Shown here: in pieces, positions 19,120 to 28,995 of the stretch
Layout: every line of letters begins with the position of its first letter
How positions within the stretch are numbered: the first letter of the stretch is position 1
Assembly: GCF_034479515.1 (NCBI RefSeq)
Contig: NZ_CP140152.1
Location: forward strand, 1,054,001-1,118,000
DNA from: Duganella zoogloeoides
GTDB taxonomy: Bacteria; Pseudomonadota; Gammaproteobacteria; Burkholderiales; Burkholderiaceae_D
Length of the DNA: 64,000 nt
Reading direction: 5' to 3'
Translations under genes and position numbers: made by a program
Notes under the pieces: generated by a model
Told to the model about the DNA's origin: nothing
Seen by the model: only the letters and a program-made list of their open reading frames with translations
Databases searched by the model: none

Positions 19120-20217
19120 CTACGGCACCAGCGGTTTGTTGGAAGACTGCTTGCTGCGGATTTCGGCGACGGTCTTGTCGATCACCGACAGGCGATAGTT
19201 CACCGAAGGGTGATTGGCGGTGTAGCCGTTGAGGACCGTGGCCGGATACTGCGTGGTCAGGCGCTGCCAGAAGGCGCGGGCGCCGGCCGTGCTGTAGCCG
19301 GCGCGTGCCACCATGTAGAGCGACAGGCGGTCGGCGGCGCCATCGAGCTCCTGCGGCATCGGCTTCACGCCGGCGCTGCCGATCAGCATGGAGGTGTCGG
19401 GACGAATGGTGACCAGGTTGTCGATGATGCTGGCCACCGTGTAGGCCGAACGCGTGGTGGCGGCATGGCCGAGGATGTTGTGGGCCATGTCCTTGGCCAG
19501 CACGTAGGCAATCGCTTCGTCGGACTGGGCGAAATTGACCATGCCGCGCGTGATCAGCACGCGCTGGCCGTCGGCGTAGGCGTTGATGTTGTCGACATTG
19601 CCGATGTCGATTTTAAAGGCGCAGGCGCGCGTGACGGGCACCTTGAGCGGCACGTTGACGTTCTTGCGCTCGACCATCAGGTTCAGGGTTTTGTTGCTGG
19701 ACGCGAGCGGGCCTAGAATGCCGGCCGCTTGCGTTTCGGCGTTGGCGCCACGCGGCAGTTCCTTGCCTTCGGCGGCCAGCAGGATGTCGCCTTGTTTGAG
19801 GCCGGCCTTGGCGGCGCCGCTGCCGGCGAGCACGCTGGCCACTTCCAGGCGGTCGCCATAGTTGAGCACTGCGGTGGCGGCGTCGACGTATTCGCCCGAG
19901 TAAGAGTAGCGGTTCTTGGCGGTAAAGCCCAGCAGGTTGCGCGCCTGCGAGCGGCACAGGTCGGCGTTATTGATCAGGAGCGGGGCGGCAATGCGGTACA
20001 GGCGGTCTTGCAGCGCCACCATCTGGCCCAGTTCTTCGCGGGCCGCCGCCATCTTGGCGGTGACCACCGGCTGGTCCTGGTCGATGGTGCGGACCACGGC
20101 AGGCTCGGACGCGCCGTCCGTGGGGCGCACCGTGTAGGTGGTGCAGGCGGTGAGCAGGCTGGCTGCCGCGACCAGAGACCATGAAGCGAGTGTTGTCGAA
20201 GTGTGCTGCCGAACCAT
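19120..20217 (-). CDS. M48-like lipoprotein with PDZ domain and degenerate metal site
   Basis: 365 residues. The signal peptide ends in a lipobox (LLTAC, Cys25). A PDZ-like segment lies near 118-185 (VLAGSGAAKAGLKQGDILLAAEGKELP). The M48 region is recognisable, but the zinc motif HExxH reads KDMAH at 242-246, and the ExxAD glutamate position reads Asp292. Normal catalysis is therefore unlikely and it may be a binding or chaperone protein. It follows dut by 18 nt. Confidence 0.75.
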   Translation of the reverse strand: MVRQHTSTTLASWSLVAAASLLTACTTYTVRPTDGASEPAVVRTIDQDQPVVTAKMAAAREELGQMVALQDRLYRIAAPLLINNADLCRSQARNLLGFTAKNRYSYSGEYVDAATAVLNYGDRLEVASVLAGSGAAKAGLKQGDILLAAEGKELPRGANAETQAAGILGPLASSNKTLNLMVERKNVNVPLKVPVTRACAFKIDIGNVDNINAYADGQRVLITRGMVNFAQSDEAIAYVLAKDMAHNILGHAATTRSAYTVASIIDNLVTIRPDTSMLIGSAGVKPMPQELDGAADRLSLYMVARAGYSTAGARAFWQRLTTQYPATVLNGYTANHPSVNYRLSVIDKTVAEIRSKQSSNKPLVP

Positions 20218-20235
20218 CCGGATGTCTCCTGCTCG

Positions 20236-20685
20236 TTATTGTACGCCCGTGCTGCCGAAGCCTCCGGCGCCACGTTCGGTGCTGTCAAATTCATCCACCA
20301 CGTTGAAGCCCACTTGCAGCACCGGCACGATAATCAGTTGCGCCAGCCGTTCCATCGGGTTCAGGGTGAAGGTGCTATGGCCGCGATTCCAGGTCGAAAT
20401 CATCAGTTGGCCCTGGTAATCGGAGTCGATCAAGCCTACCAGATTCCCGAGCACGATGCCGTTCTTGTGTCCCATGCCGCTGCGCGGCAGGATCATGGCG
20501 GCGTAGCCGGGATTGGCCACGTGGATCGCCAGCCCGGTGGGAATCAGGACGGTCTGGCCGGCTTCGATGACCATCGGCGCATCGATGCAGGCGCGCAGGT
20601 CGAGACCGGCGGAGCCCGGGGTGGCGTAGGCCGGCAACTGGTCTTTCATGCGCGGGTCGAGGATTTTGACGTCGATAGTGTTCAT
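20236..20685 (-). CDS. dut: dUTP diphosphatase
   Basis: 149 residues, with the trimeric dUTPase motifs in order: [39 protein letters not shown] and the C-terminal lid [11 protein letters not shown]. It hydrolyses dUTP to dUMP and keeps uracil out of DNA. It begins one base after coaBC ends, as in many proteobacteria. Confidence 0.96.
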   Translation of the reverse strand: MNTIDVKILDPRMKDQLPAYATPGSAGLDLRACIDAPMVIEAGQTVLIPTGLAIHVANPGYAAMILPRSGMGHKNGIVLGNLVGLIDSDYQGQLMISTWNRGHSTFTLNPMERLAQLIIVPVLQVGFNVVDEFDSTERGAGGFGSTGVQ

Positions 20686-20686
20686 G

Positions 20687-21910
20687 TTATTTGTCGAAGA
20701 GCGAATGCTGGGTAATGCGTTTGGAAATTTCGGAAATCAGCTGGCGCGCCAGCGTGAGCTTGTCGGCGCGCGGCAGGATGGTGTGGCCGTTTTCGTCGAA
20801 CAGGATGATGGTGTTGTCGTCCTGGCCGAAGGTGTGGTGGCCGATATTACCGACCAGCAGTGGAATACCCTTTTTCTCACGCTTGTCGGCGCCGAACTGG
20901 ATCAGGTTTTCCGACTCGGCGGCAAAGCCCACGCAATACGGATGGCCGGCCAGCGACGTGCGCGCTGCCACCGTGGCCAGGATGTCCGGGTTCTGCTCGA
21001 ATTTCAGGTCGGGCACCGAGCCGTCCGGGTTCTTTTTCAGTTTCTGTTCGCTGGCATTCGAGATGCGCCAGTCGGCCACCGCCGCCACCGCGATGAAGAT
21101 GTGCTGGTGATCGACATTGGCCAGCACCGCGTCGTGCATCTGCATCGCGCTTTGCACATTGATGCGCTGCACGCCGAACGGCGCCGGCAGCGCCGTGGGG
21201 CCGGACACCAGCACCACTTCGGCGCCGGCTTCGCGCGCAGCGCGCGCCACCGCATAACCCATCTTGCCCGACGACAGATTGGTGATGCCGCGCACCGGGT
21301 CGATGGCCTCAAACGTCGGCCCGGCCGTGATCAGGATGCGCTTACCAGCCAGTACTTTCGGCTGGAACGAGGCGATCAATTCTTCCAGCAGTTGCGCCGG
21401 TTCGAGCATGCGGCCCATGCCCACTTCGCCGCAGGCCTGGTCGCCCGCTGCGGGGCCGAAGATGACGATGCCGTCGTCTTCGAGCTGGCGGGCGTTGCGG
21501 CCGGTGGCGGGGTTCTGCCACATTTCCACGTTCATGGCCGGCGCGACCAGGAGCGGCACGTGGCGCGGGCGCGCCAGGCACATGGTCGAGAGCAGGTCGT
21601 CGCACACGCCGTGCGCCAGCTTGGCCATGAAGTCGGCCGAGCATGGCGCGATCATGATCGCGTCCGCGTGGCGCGTGACGTCGATGTGGGCCATGTTGTT
21701 GTCCACGCGCGGGTCCCACTGGCTCGAATACACCTTGTTACCGGATAGCGCCTGCATGGTCACGGCCGTGATGAAGTGTTCGGCGGCGTCGGTCATGACC
21801 ACCTGCACCGAGGCGCCGGCGCGGGTCAGCGCGCGGCACAATTCCGCCGCCTTGTAGCACGCCACGCCGCCGGACAGGCCCAGCACGATTTTCTTGCCGC
21901 TTAATTCCAT
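20687..21910 (-). CDS. coaBC: bifunctional CoaBC (PPC decarboxylase / PPC synthetase)
   Basis: 407 residues. The N-terminal flavoprotein domain (1-190) has [47 protein letters not shown] and the active Cys in [13 protein letters not shown]. The CoaB domain starts at [19 protein letters not shown] and includes the NLSSGKMG loop. It converts phosphopantothenate to phosphopantetheine in coenzyme A synthesis. It lies between lspA (13 nt) and dut (1 nt). Confidence 0.96.
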   Translation of the reverse strand: MELSGKKIVLGLSGGVACYKAAELCRALTRAGASVQVVMTDAAEHFITAVTMQALSGNKVYSSQWDPRVDNNMAHIDVTRHADAIMIAPCSADFMAKLAHGVCDDLLSTMCLARPRHVPLLVAPAMNVEMWQNPATGRNARQLEDDGIVIFGPAAGDQACGEVGMGRMLEPAQLLEELIASFQPKVLAGKRILITAGPTFEAIDPVRGITNLSSGKMGYAVARAAREAGAEVVLVSGPTALPAPFGVQRINVQSAMQMHDAVLANVDHQHIFIAVAAVADWRISNASEQKLKKNPDGSVPDLKFEQNPDILATVAARTSLAGHPYCVGFAAESENLIQFGADKREKKGIPLLVGNIGHHTFGQDDNTIILFDENGHTILPRADKLTLARQLISEISKRITQHSLFDK

Positions 21911-21923
21911 GATGCTCTCCGCT

Positions 21924-22427
21924 TTATTTGTTTACCCGGCGCAGCTCATCGAGGATGAACAGCGCGGCGCCGACGCAGATCGCCGCATCGGCGACATTGA
22001 ACGCCGGGAAGTGGCCCAGGCCCTCCCAGTGGAAATCGAGGAAGTCCACGACATGGCCGTACACCACGCGGTCGATCACGTTGCCGAGCGCGCCGCCGAG
22101 CACCAGCGTCAGCGCCCACGAGAACATGCGCTGGCCGCCGTGCTTTTTCAGCAGGTAGATGATGTACGCCGCCGCCGCCAGGCCGATCGCGGTAAAGAAG
22201 TGGCGCTGCCAGCCGCCGGCGTCGTGCAGGAAGCTGAAGGCAGCACCCTTGTTATACGCCAGCACCAGGTTGAAGAACGACGTGATGAACTTCTCTTCAC
22301 CGAGCGCGAACGTGCGGGTGATGGTGATCTTGGTCAGCTGGTCGATCAGGATGATGATGAAGGCGATGCCCAGCCACGGCGTCAGGCTGGCCGAGGATTT
22401 GGAAGAGATGATTTTTTTGGTGGCCAT
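21924..22427 (-). CDS. lspA: lipoprotein signal peptidase
   Basis: 167 residues with four membrane helices. The catalytic Asp residues are in [10 protein letters not shown] and FNVADAAI, and NKGAAFSFL is also conserved. It cleaves prolipoproteins after diacylglyceryl transfer at the inner membrane. It normally follows ileS directly; here 190 nt with an inverted repeat separate them. Confidence 0.95.
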   Translation of the reverse strand: MATKKIISSKSSASLTPWLGIAFIIILIDQLTKITITRTFALGEEKFITSFFNLVLAYNKGAAFSFLHDAGGWQRHFFTAIGLAAAAYIIYLLKKHGGQRMFSWALTLVLGGALGNVIDRVVYGHVVDFLDFHWEGLGHFPAFNVADAAICVGAALFILDELRRVNK

Positions 22428-22477
22428 TATGATTCAGCGAGAAATACGGTGTCAGGAGTATCCAAAGGTGCCGATGT

Positions 22478-22571
22478 CGTCATCCCGCTTCGGCGGACCG
22501 CCGCGTACGCGGGGATCCATGCTGATGACGTATCACGCTCAGCATGGATTCCCGCCTGCGCGGGAATGACG
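22478..22571. repeat. GTCATTCCCGC-type inverted repeat between ileS and lspA
   Basis: Two half-elements face each other: CGTCATCCCGC...GCGGGGATCCATGCTGA on the left and TCAGCATGGATTCCCGC...GCGGGAATGACG on the right. Each half is itself CCCGC/GCGGG symmetric. This is the kind of REP- or MITE-like dispersed repeat common in proteobacterial intergenic DNA. It can form a large hairpin in the ileS-lspA mRNA. Confidence 0.8.
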
Positions 22572-22617
22572 GATTATGCGTTAGCGACTAAGCGGCTAGC
22601 TTTGGCGCGCACACAGT

Positions 22618-25500
22618 TTAAGCGAACTTGCGCTGTTCGCCCGCACCGAACAAGTTGCTGTAGCAGCGGCCGCACAGGGTAGGGTGGTCGGCGTGGGCGC
22701 CCACGTCGGCGCGGTAGTGCCAGCAGCGCTCGCACTTTTCAGCCGTCGATGCGGCAACTGCCACCACTTCTTCCGCTTCGGTCGATACTTCCGCCACCTC
22801 GGCGGCCGACGTGATGAACACGAATTTCAGATCGTCGTCCAGGCTGGCCAGCAACTTGTACTTGTCGCCCGATGCCTTGATCGACAGTTCCGCCTGCAGC
22901 GACGAGCCGATCGCGCCCGACGTGCGCAGGTCTTCGAGCTGCTTGGTCACGTCTGCGCGCACCGTGCGCAGCGCCGTGTACTTGGCCAGCAGCGCGCCGG
23001 CGTCGGCCTGCTGCGGCAACTGCCACCAGGTTTGCGTGAAGATGGTCTCGTCGCTGGCGGCGTATGCTTCCTCGCCGGCGAAGATGGCCCAGGCTTCTTC
23101 CGCCGTGAACGACAGCGCCGGGGACATTACGCGCAGCAGGCTTTGCGTGATGTGCCACAGCGCGGTCTGCGCCGAGCGGCGTGCCGGCGAATCGATGGCC
23201 GAGGTGTACAGGCGGTCCTTGAGGATGTCGAGGTAGAAGCCGCCCAGGTCTTCCGAGCAGTAGTTCTGCAGCTTCGAGTACACCGGCTGGAATTCGTAGC
23301 GGGTGTAGTGCTGGGCGATTTCTTCCTGCAGCGCGGCCATGTTGGCGATCGCGTAGCGGTCGATTTCCAGCATCTGCTCCAGCGGTACCGCGTGCTGCGC
23401 CTGGTTGAAGTCGGACGTGTTGGCCAGCAGGAAGCGCAGCGTATTGCGGATGCGGCGATATGCCTCGGTCACGCGCTTGAGGATCTCGTCGGAGATCGAC
23501 AGCTCGCCGGTGTAGTCGGTGGACGCGATCCACAGGCGCAGGATGTCGGCGCCCAGGGTGTCGGAGATCTTTTGCGGCGCCAGCGTGTTGCCGAGCGACT
23601 TCGACATCTTCTTGCCTTCGCCATCGACCGTGAAGCCGTGGGTCAGCAGCGCCTTGTACGGCGGTTTGCCGTCCAGCATGGACGCGGTCAGCAGCGACGA
23701 GTGGAACCAGCCGCGGTGCTGGTCCGAGCCTTCCAGGTACAGGTCGGCCGGGAAGGCCAGTTGCTCCTTGTGCGAGCCGCGCAGCACGGTCTGGTGGGTG
23801 ACGCCGGAATCGAACCACACGTCCAGCGTGTCCTTGTTCTTTTCGTAGCTGGCTGCTTCGTCGCCGATCAGTTCCTTCAGGTCGAGCGCCAGCCAGGCGT
23901 CGATGCCGCCCTGCTCGATGCGCTGGGCGACTTGTTCGATCAGTTCCGGCGTGCGCGGATGCAGTGCGCCGGTTTCCTTGTGGACGACGAAGGCCATCGG
24001 CACGCCCCACTGGCGCTGGCGCGACAGGGTCCAGTCCGGACGGTTGGCGATCATGCCGTGCAGGCGCGCTTTGCCCCAGTCCGGGAAGAATTCGGTTTGT
24101 TCGATGCCGGCCAGCGCGGTCTCGCGCAGGGTGGCGCCGCCGTCGGCAGGCGTGACGTCCATGCCCGCAAACCACTGCGACGTGGCGCGGTAGATGATCG
24201 GGGTTTTATGGCGCCAGCAGTGCATATAGCTGTGGGCGAACATCTTGAGTTCGAACAGCGCGCCCGCGTCGCGCAGCGCGTCGCAGATCGGTTTCGAGGC
24301 TTCCCAGATGGTCAGGCCGCCGAACAGCGGCAGCGTGGACGCGAATTTGCCGTCGCCCATCACAGGCGTCAACATCTGCTCGTCCTTCAGGCCATGCGCG
24401 CGGCACGAGATAAAGTCGTCGAGGCCATAGGCCGGCGCCGAGTGCACCACGCCGGTACCGCTCTCGGTGGTCACGTAGTCGGCCAGGTACACGGGCGACA
24501 GGCGGTCGAAGAACGGATCGGCTGCGTGCAGCGGATGGCGGAAGCTGATGTTTTCCAGCGCCGCGCCGAGCGTGGTGGCAATCGTGGTGCCTTCGAGCTT
24601 GAAGCGCGCCAGCGACGATTCCACCAGGTCCTGCGCCAGGATCAAGAGCAGCGGCTGGCCGTCACGCTCGCTTTGTACCAGCGCGTAGGTCACTTCCGGG
24701 TTGACGTTCAACGCCTGGTTGGACGGGATGGTCCACGGGGTGGTGGTCCAGATGACGATGAAGCCGTTTTCGGTCGGCAGCTGCGGCAGGTTGAAGGCCG
24801 CTGCCAGCGCGTCGAACTGGGCGAACTTGAAGCCGACGTCGATCGCCGGATCGCGCTTTTCCTGGTATTCCACTTCCGCCTCGGCCAGCGCCGACTGGCA
24901 GTCGAAGCACCAGTTCACCGGTTTCAGGCCACGATAGACATAACCCTTTTCCAGCAGCTTGCCGAGCGCGCGCAGCTCGTCCGCCTCGTTCGAGTAGTTC
25001 ATGGTGAGATATGGATTCTGCCATTCACCGAGCACGCCCAGGCGGATGAAGTCCTTGCGCTGGCGGTCCACCTGCTCGAGCGCGTAGGTGCGGGCCTTGG
25101 TCAGCACTTCGGCGGTCGGCAGGTTTTTGCCGTACAGCTTTTCGATCTGGATTTCGATCGGCATGCCGTGGCAGTCCCAGCCCGGCACATACGGTGCGTC
25201 GAATCCGGCCAGCGAGCGCGATTTGATCACCATGTCCTTGAGGATCTTGTTGACCGCGTGGCCCAGGTGGATGTCGCCGTTGGCGTATGGCGGGCCGTCG
25301 TGCAGGATGAACTTCGGCCGGCCAGCGGCAGCCTTGCGCACGCGCTCGTAGATCTTCTTGTCCTGCCATTGCTGCACCCACGTCGGCTCGCGCTTGGCCA
25401 TGTCGCCGCGCATCGGGAACGGGGTTTCGGTCATGTTGACCGGGTATTTGCTCTCTGGCTTCTTGCTGTTTTTAGGATTGTCGGATTTTGGATTGGACAT
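22618..25500 (-). CDS. ileS: isoleucyl-tRNA synthetase
   Basis: 960 residues, the normal length for bacterial type 1 IleRS. Signatures are the HIGH-type motif in [26 protein letters not shown], the editing domain ([13 protein letters not shown]), KMSKS in [10 protein letters not shown], and a C-terminal zinc finger CERCWHY...[11 protein letters not shown]. It charges tRNA-Ile and edits valine. It lies 63 nt after ribF and upstream of lspA. Confidence 0.97.
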   Translation of the reverse strand: MSNPKSDNPKNSKKPESKYPVNMTETPFPMRGDMAKREPTWVQQWQDKKIYERVRKAAAGRPKFILHDGPPYANGDIHLGHAVNKILKDMVIKSRSLAGFDAPYVPGWDCHGMPIEIQIEKLYGKNLPTAEVLTKARTYALEQVDRQRKDFIRLGVLGEWQNPYLTMNYSNEADELRALGKLLEKGYVYRGLKPVNWCFDCQSALAEAEVEYQEKRDPAIDVGFKFAQFDALAAAFNLPQLPTENGFIVIWTTTPWTIPSNQALNVNPEVTYALVQSERDGQPLLLILAQDLVESSLARFKLEGTTIATTLGAALENISFRHPLHAADPFFDRLSPVYLADYVTTESGTGVVHSAPAYGLDDFISCRAHGLKDEQMLTPVMGDGKFASTLPLFGGLTIWEASKPICDALRDAGALFELKMFAHSYMHCWRHKTPIIYRATSQWFAGMDVTPADGGATLRETALAGIEQTEFFPDWGKARLHGMIANRPDWTLSRQRQWGVPMAFVVHKETGALHPRTPELIEQVAQRIEQGGIDAWLALDLKELIGDEAASYEKNKDTLDVWFDSGVTHQTVLRGSHKEQLAFPADLYLEGSDQHRGWFHSSLLTASMLDGKPPYKALLTHGFTVDGEGKKMSKSLGNTLAPQKISDTLGADILRLWIASTDYTGELSISDEILKRVTEAYRRIRNTLRFLLANTSDFNQAQHAVPLEQMLEIDRYAIANMAALQEEIAQHYTRYEFQPVYSKLQNYCSEDLGGFYLDILKDRLYTSAIDSPARRSAQTALWHITQSLLRVMSPALSFTAEEAWAIFAGEEAYAASDETIFTQTWWQLPQQADAGALLAKYTALRTVRADVTKQLEDLRTSGAIGSSLQAELSIKASGDKYKLLASLDDDLKFVFITSAAEVAEVSTEAEEVVAVAASTAEKCERCWHYRADVGAHADHPTLCGRCYSNLFGAGEQRKFA

Positions 25501-25563
25501 GGGATTTCTTCAATAGGATTTCGGGGAATTCGGGGTAGCCGGCGCGCGTAGCTGGTCGCGCGC

Positions 25564-26547
25564 TCAAATTCGGTCGGTGGCCGACGTTGCGCCATCTTTG
25601 ACACCAGCGCGCTGCGCGAAGTACGCGCGGGCGATGTCGGCATCGCGGTCGATGGCGGCAGTGAGCGTGGGCAGGTCGATGTACTTTTCTTCGTCGCGGA
25701 TCTTTTGCAGGAATTCCACCCGCACCTGCTTGCCGTAGCAATTCTGCGCAAAGTCGAAGATATGCACTTCCAGCAGCACGCGGCCGCTGTCATCCACGGT
25801 GGGACGCACACCGAGGCTGGCCACGGCCGGCAGCGGCTGGTCCGCCAGGCCATGCACCTGGACGATGAAGATGCCCATCAGGGCAGGGCGGTGCGGCACC
25901 CGCAGGTTCAAGGTGGGGAAGCCCAGCGTGCGGCCCAGCTTCTGGCCGTGGATCACGTGGCCGGACATGGCGTACGGGTGGCCCAGCAGCGCCTCGGCGC
26001 GGATAAAATCGCCTTCGGCCAGCGCGGTGCGCACGGCCGACGACGAGATGCGGGTGGAGCCGTTCATCACGGTGGGCAGGGTTTCGACGTGGAAGCCGTA
26101 ACGCTCGCCGGCTTCCTGCAGCATCTGCACATTGCCGGCGCGGCGCGCGCCGTAGCAAAAGTCGTCGCCGACCATCAGCCACTTGACGTGCAAGCCTTCG
26201 ACCAGCACTTTCTCGGTAAATTCCTGCGGGGTAAGGGCGGCAAACGAGGACGAAAAGTGTTCGACGATCACGCGGTCGATGCCATTGTCGGACAGCGATT
26301 GCAGCTTGTCGCGCAGGTTGGCGATGCGCGCCGGCGCGCGCGACAGGTCGCCCGATTTTTGCGCGAAGAATTCGCGCGGGTGCGGCTCGAACGTCATCAC
26401 GGCCGCCTCGAGCCCGAGATCGCCGGCAGCTTCGCGCACGCGGGCCAGCAACGCCTGGTGGCCCAGGTGGACACCGTCGAAATTGCCGATCGTGAGCGCA
26501 CACGGCGCACGCGATGCCGCGTTGGGAAGACCTCGAAATACCTTCAT
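25564..26547 (-). CDS. ribF: bifunctional riboflavin kinase/FAD synthetase
   Basis: 327 residues from the ATG at 26547; the longer frame to 26715 runs back through a terminator and is not coding. The N-terminal nucleotidyltransferase domain has ALTIGNFDGVHLGHQALL and FCYGARRAGN; the C-terminal kinase domain has MSGHVIHGQKLGRTLGFPTLNL. It makes FMN and FAD from riboflavin. The ribF-ileS-lspA order is conserved in many bacteria. Confidence 0.95.
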   Translation of the reverse strand: MKVFRGLPNAASRAPCALTIGNFDGVHLGHQALLARVREAAGDLGLEAAVMTFEPHPREFFAQKSGDLSRAPARIANLRDKLQSLSDNGIDRVIVEHFSSSFAALTPQEFTEKVLVEGLHVKWLMVGDDFCYGARRAGNVQMLQEAGERYGFHVETLPTVMNGSTRISSSAVRTALAEGDFIRAEALLGHPYAMSGHVIHGQKLGRTLGFPTLNLRVPHRPALMGIFIVQVHGLADQPLPAVASLGVRPTVDDSGRVLLEVHIFDFAQNCYGKQVRVEFLQKIRDEEKYIDLPTLTAAIDRDADIARAYFAQRAGVKDGATSATDRI

Positions 26548-26613
26548 GGGATTGTGCTGGAAACTAACGCTAAATGAAAGATTATACGTGAGCGGGGGAG
26601 AGGGTGGAAAAGA

Positions 26614-26655
26614 TGAAAAAAAAGCGCTGTTTGCCGGAGCAAACAGCGCTTTTTT
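26614..26655 (-). terminator. bidirectional rho-independent terminator
   Basis: AAGCGCTGTTTGC and GCAAACAGCGCTT form a 13-bp perfect stem with a 4-nt loop, flanked by an A tract at 26616-26623 and a T tract at 26650-26655. On the minus strand it ends the TonB/Exb/TPR transcript before ribF starts. Confidence 0.9.
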
Positions 26656-26661
26656 GTATGT

Positions 26662-26783
26662 AAAGGAACCTCTAAAACCGTAGCGAGCGGCCGGATATCG
26701 TCTTGAGTAGCGCAAGCGTACTTCGGTACGCTGCGCTTTGCTCCGGCGACAGGCGGCCGCGCAGTAGGTTTTAGAGTTCCTTT
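26662..26783. repeat. 122-bp palindromic element after the TPR gene (element C)
   Basis: The ends AAAGGAACCTCTAAAACC (26662-26679) and GGTTTTAGAGTTCCTTT (26767-26783) are inverted copies with one extra base. The centre holds a second hairpin, GCGCAAGCGTAC with a TTCG loop and GTACGCTGCGC. The right end overlaps the first two bases of the TPR gene's stop codon. The inner part (GAGCAAAGCGCAGCG on the minus strand) resembles elements A and B. Confidence 0.75.
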
Positions 26784-28002
26784 ATGCGTGGTTCAGGCTG
26801 ATGGTCCAGTAACGGGCCAGGTCGGCGGTGCCGTCCGTGCCTTTAACCGTCTTGAAGGTGGACAGCGCAGCAGCTTTCTTGCCGGCGATCGACTGGGCGA
26901 TACCGTAGTGCAGCTTGATGGCTTCCGGATTGCGGCCCGTGCCCAGCTTGACAGCTTGATCCATCAGCGCCAGGCCCTTGTCGGCTTTACCGGACGATAC
27001 CAGGGCGTAACCGAGGTTGGCCAGCGCGTCGGCATCCTTGGCCTTGGTCGCTTCGGCTTCGGCCGCAGCCAGCTTGCCGTCGAACTCAGCCTGGGTTTTG
27101 GTCGCTAGGTCTTTCAGGCGCTGGTGGCGCGGCGCGTCGGAACCGGTGCCCAGGGCGCCTTTCTTGTAGCCTTCGTTGATGATTTTCAGTGCTTCAGCTG
27201 GATTGCCGGTTTGCAGCGACAGCTGGCTCATTTCCATGTATTCGGAAGGCTTGGTCAGCAGGCCGTTGGCCAGGCGCAGGCGCAGCACGTCGAGCGACAG
27301 CGTGGACGAGTAGCCAGGCTTGGTCTGCACGCGTTGCAGCAGATCGGCCCAGGTTTGTGGCTTCGGATAGCTGGCAGCCATGCGTTCCAGGGTCTGGACG
27401 TAGCCGGTTTTGTCGTTCTGCTTGAGCTGGATGTTGGCCAGCATGCCCAGTTGGGCTTCGTTCAGGGTCTTCTGCGACGACAGTTCCTTGGCTGCTTCAG
27501 CGTACTTGCCGCTGATGTAGTAGGTCTGGATCAGCAGTTCTTTCATGGCGCCGTCGCTCGGATTATCCTTGAGCGCGCGCTGGATCCAGGTAATCGCTTT
27601 CGGATAGTCCTTGATGCGGTAGTAGATACCGGCCAGGGCCTGGGTGAATTTTGGTTGTTCGGCAGCGGACAGCTTGCCGGAGTTGATCACGCTTTCGAAC
27701 GCCTTGGCGGCGGTGTCGAAGTCGCCTGCGGCCGACGCGGCGGAGGCGCGCGTGCGTTCGATCAGGTACGTGTCGTTGGCGGATTTATTACCGACCGAGT
27801 CGGTTTCACGCAATTTTGCGAGTGCTTCCTTGTTCTTTCCTGCCGCAGCCAGTTTCTGTGCTTCCTGCAATGGTTTGCCGATTTCAGCGCGCACTGTTTC
27901 GGCTGCGAAGGCAACCGACGAAAAACCTGCCAGGGGAGCTGCTGCAGTAAAACCAATAGCGGCCATTACCAGGCCGAGATGAGCGAGACGAAACTTGGTC
28001 AT
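26782..28002 (-). CDS. exported tetratricopeptide-repeat protein of the TonB/Exb cluster
   Basis: 406 residues from the Met at 28002. A signal peptide ends near AFAAE (residue about 34). The rest is alpha-helical with TPR-like repeats (ALAGIYYRIKDYPKAITWIQRALKDNPSDGAMK; TYYISGKYAEAAKEL; NLGYALVSSGKADKGLALMDQAVKLG is the last). No enzyme motif is seen. It starts 71 nt after an exbD gene and ends at element C, so it is probably a periplasmic partner of this energy-transduction system; that role is an inference. Confidence 0.75.
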   Translation of the reverse strand: MTKFRLAHLGLVMAAIGFTAAAPLAGFSSVAFAAETVRAEIGKPLQEAQKLAAAGKNKEALAKLRETDSVGNKSANDTYLIERTRASAASAAGDFDTAAKAFESVINSGKLSAAEQPKFTQALAGIYYRIKDYPKAITWIQRALKDNPSDGAMKELLIQTYYISGKYAEAAKELSSQKTLNEAQLGMLANIQLKQNDKTGYVQTLERMAASYPKPQTWADLLQRVQTKPGYSSTLSLDVLRLRLANGLLTKPSEYMEMSQLSLQTGNPAEALKIINEGYKKGALGTGSDAPRHQRLKDLATKTQAEFDGKLAAAEAEATKAKDADALANLGYALVSSGKADKGLALMDQAVKLGTGRNPEAIKLHYGIAQSIAGKKAAALSTFKTVKGTDGTADLARYWTISLNHA

Positions 28003-28073
28003 GGGTAAGTTTTCTTTCTTCAAAATGCGAAATAGGCAGGAATGGTCCTGCCTATCGTTGAACATAGAACTAA

Positions 28074-28502
28074 TTATTGGAACTGCTCGTTGCCAACCAG
28101 GCCAATCTTGGTCACACCGAGACGCTGAGCCGAAGCCATGACTTGTGCCACGACTTTGTACTCAACCAGCTTGTTCGGACGCAGATGCACTTCCGGCTGG
28201 TCAGCTTGCGCTGCGACATCGGCCAGTTTCGCTTCCAGGGTACCGCGGTCAGGAATGACGTTGTTATCCCACAGAATCGTACCGTCGAAATCGACGTCAA
28301 TCGTGATGACCACTGGTTCCTTGGTCGATGGCGGCGGCGTACCGACCGGCATGTTCAAGTTGACCGAGTGGTTGGCTTTCGGAATCGTAATGATCAGCAT
28401 GATAATCAGCACCAACATCACATCGATGAGGGGCGTCATATTCATTTCCATCATTGGTTCCGGATCCGCGCCTGCGGATGGGGAGCCGACATTCATACTC
28501 AT
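28074..28502 (-). CDS. exbD: biopolymer transport protein ExbD (second copy)
   Basis: 142 residues. One N-terminal transmembrane helix (MTPLIDVMLVLIIMLIITIP, with the essential Asp in the membrane) and a periplasmic domain ending GLVGNEQFQ. It works with ExbB to feed proton-motive force to TonB. It is a close but clearly different paralogue of the preceding gene, 58 nt away. Confidence 0.9.
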   Translation of the reverse strand: MSMNVGSPSAGADPEPMMEMNMTPLIDVMLVLIIMLIITIPKANHSVNLNMPVGTPPPSTKEPVVITIDVDFDGTILWDNNVIPDRGTLEAKLADVAAQADQPEVHLRPNKLVEYKVVAQVMASAQRLGVTKIGLVGNEQFQ

Positions 28503-28560
28503 GATGTTTCCTTTTTAGAAGGGCAGGCCTGGAGACCAGGCCTGCGGTGCACGGGTGGGT

Positions 28561-28989
28561 TTAACCCCGGTCAGGCGGTTCGGTGATGAAACCGACCTTC
28601 TGAATACCAGCGCGCTGGGTCGTGTAGATTACTTTGCCGATCGCTTCGTAGCGTGTTTCTTGGTCGCCACGAACGTGAACTTCCGGCTGCGGCAATTTCA
28701 CGGCCTCCACCTTCAGAAAATCGAACAACTCATTCGTGTCCCGCATTTTCTTCTGATTCCAGTAGATGTCGCCATCCTTGCTTACCACAATGTTGACATC
28801 TTCCGGTTTGGTCTGAATAACCTGGTTGTTTTCTTCTGGCAGCTTGATCTTGATCAGCTTCAGAACAACCGGGCTCGTGATCAGGAAGATAATCAGCAGA
28901 ACCAACATGATGTCCACGAGGGGCGTCGTGTTGATTTCTGACATGACTTGATCTTCGTCTCCGCTATCGGAGCCTACGGACATCGACAT
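28561..28989 (-). CDS. exbD: biopolymer transport protein ExbD (first copy)
   Basis: 142 residues. The helix reads INTTPLVDIMLVLLIIFLITSPVV with the conserved Asp, followed by a periplasmic domain with VSKDGDIYWNQKKM. It lies 6 nt after exbB. Tandem exbD genes after exbB also occur in Xanthomonas, where one copy is dispensable for iron uptake but needed for other functions. Confidence 0.92.
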   Translation of the reverse strand: MSMSVGSDSGDEDQVMSEINTTPLVDIMLVLLIIFLITSPVVLKLIKIKLPEENNQVIQTKPEDVNIVVSKDGDIYWNQKKMRDTNELFDFLKVEAVKLPQPEVHVRGDQETRYEAIGKVIYTTQRAGIQKVGFITEPPDRG

Positions 28990-28995
28990 GATTAA

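Noticed and set aside
22684..25551. Open frame of 955 codons antisense to ileS
   Set aside because: It is a complement of ileS codons with no recognisable protein features.
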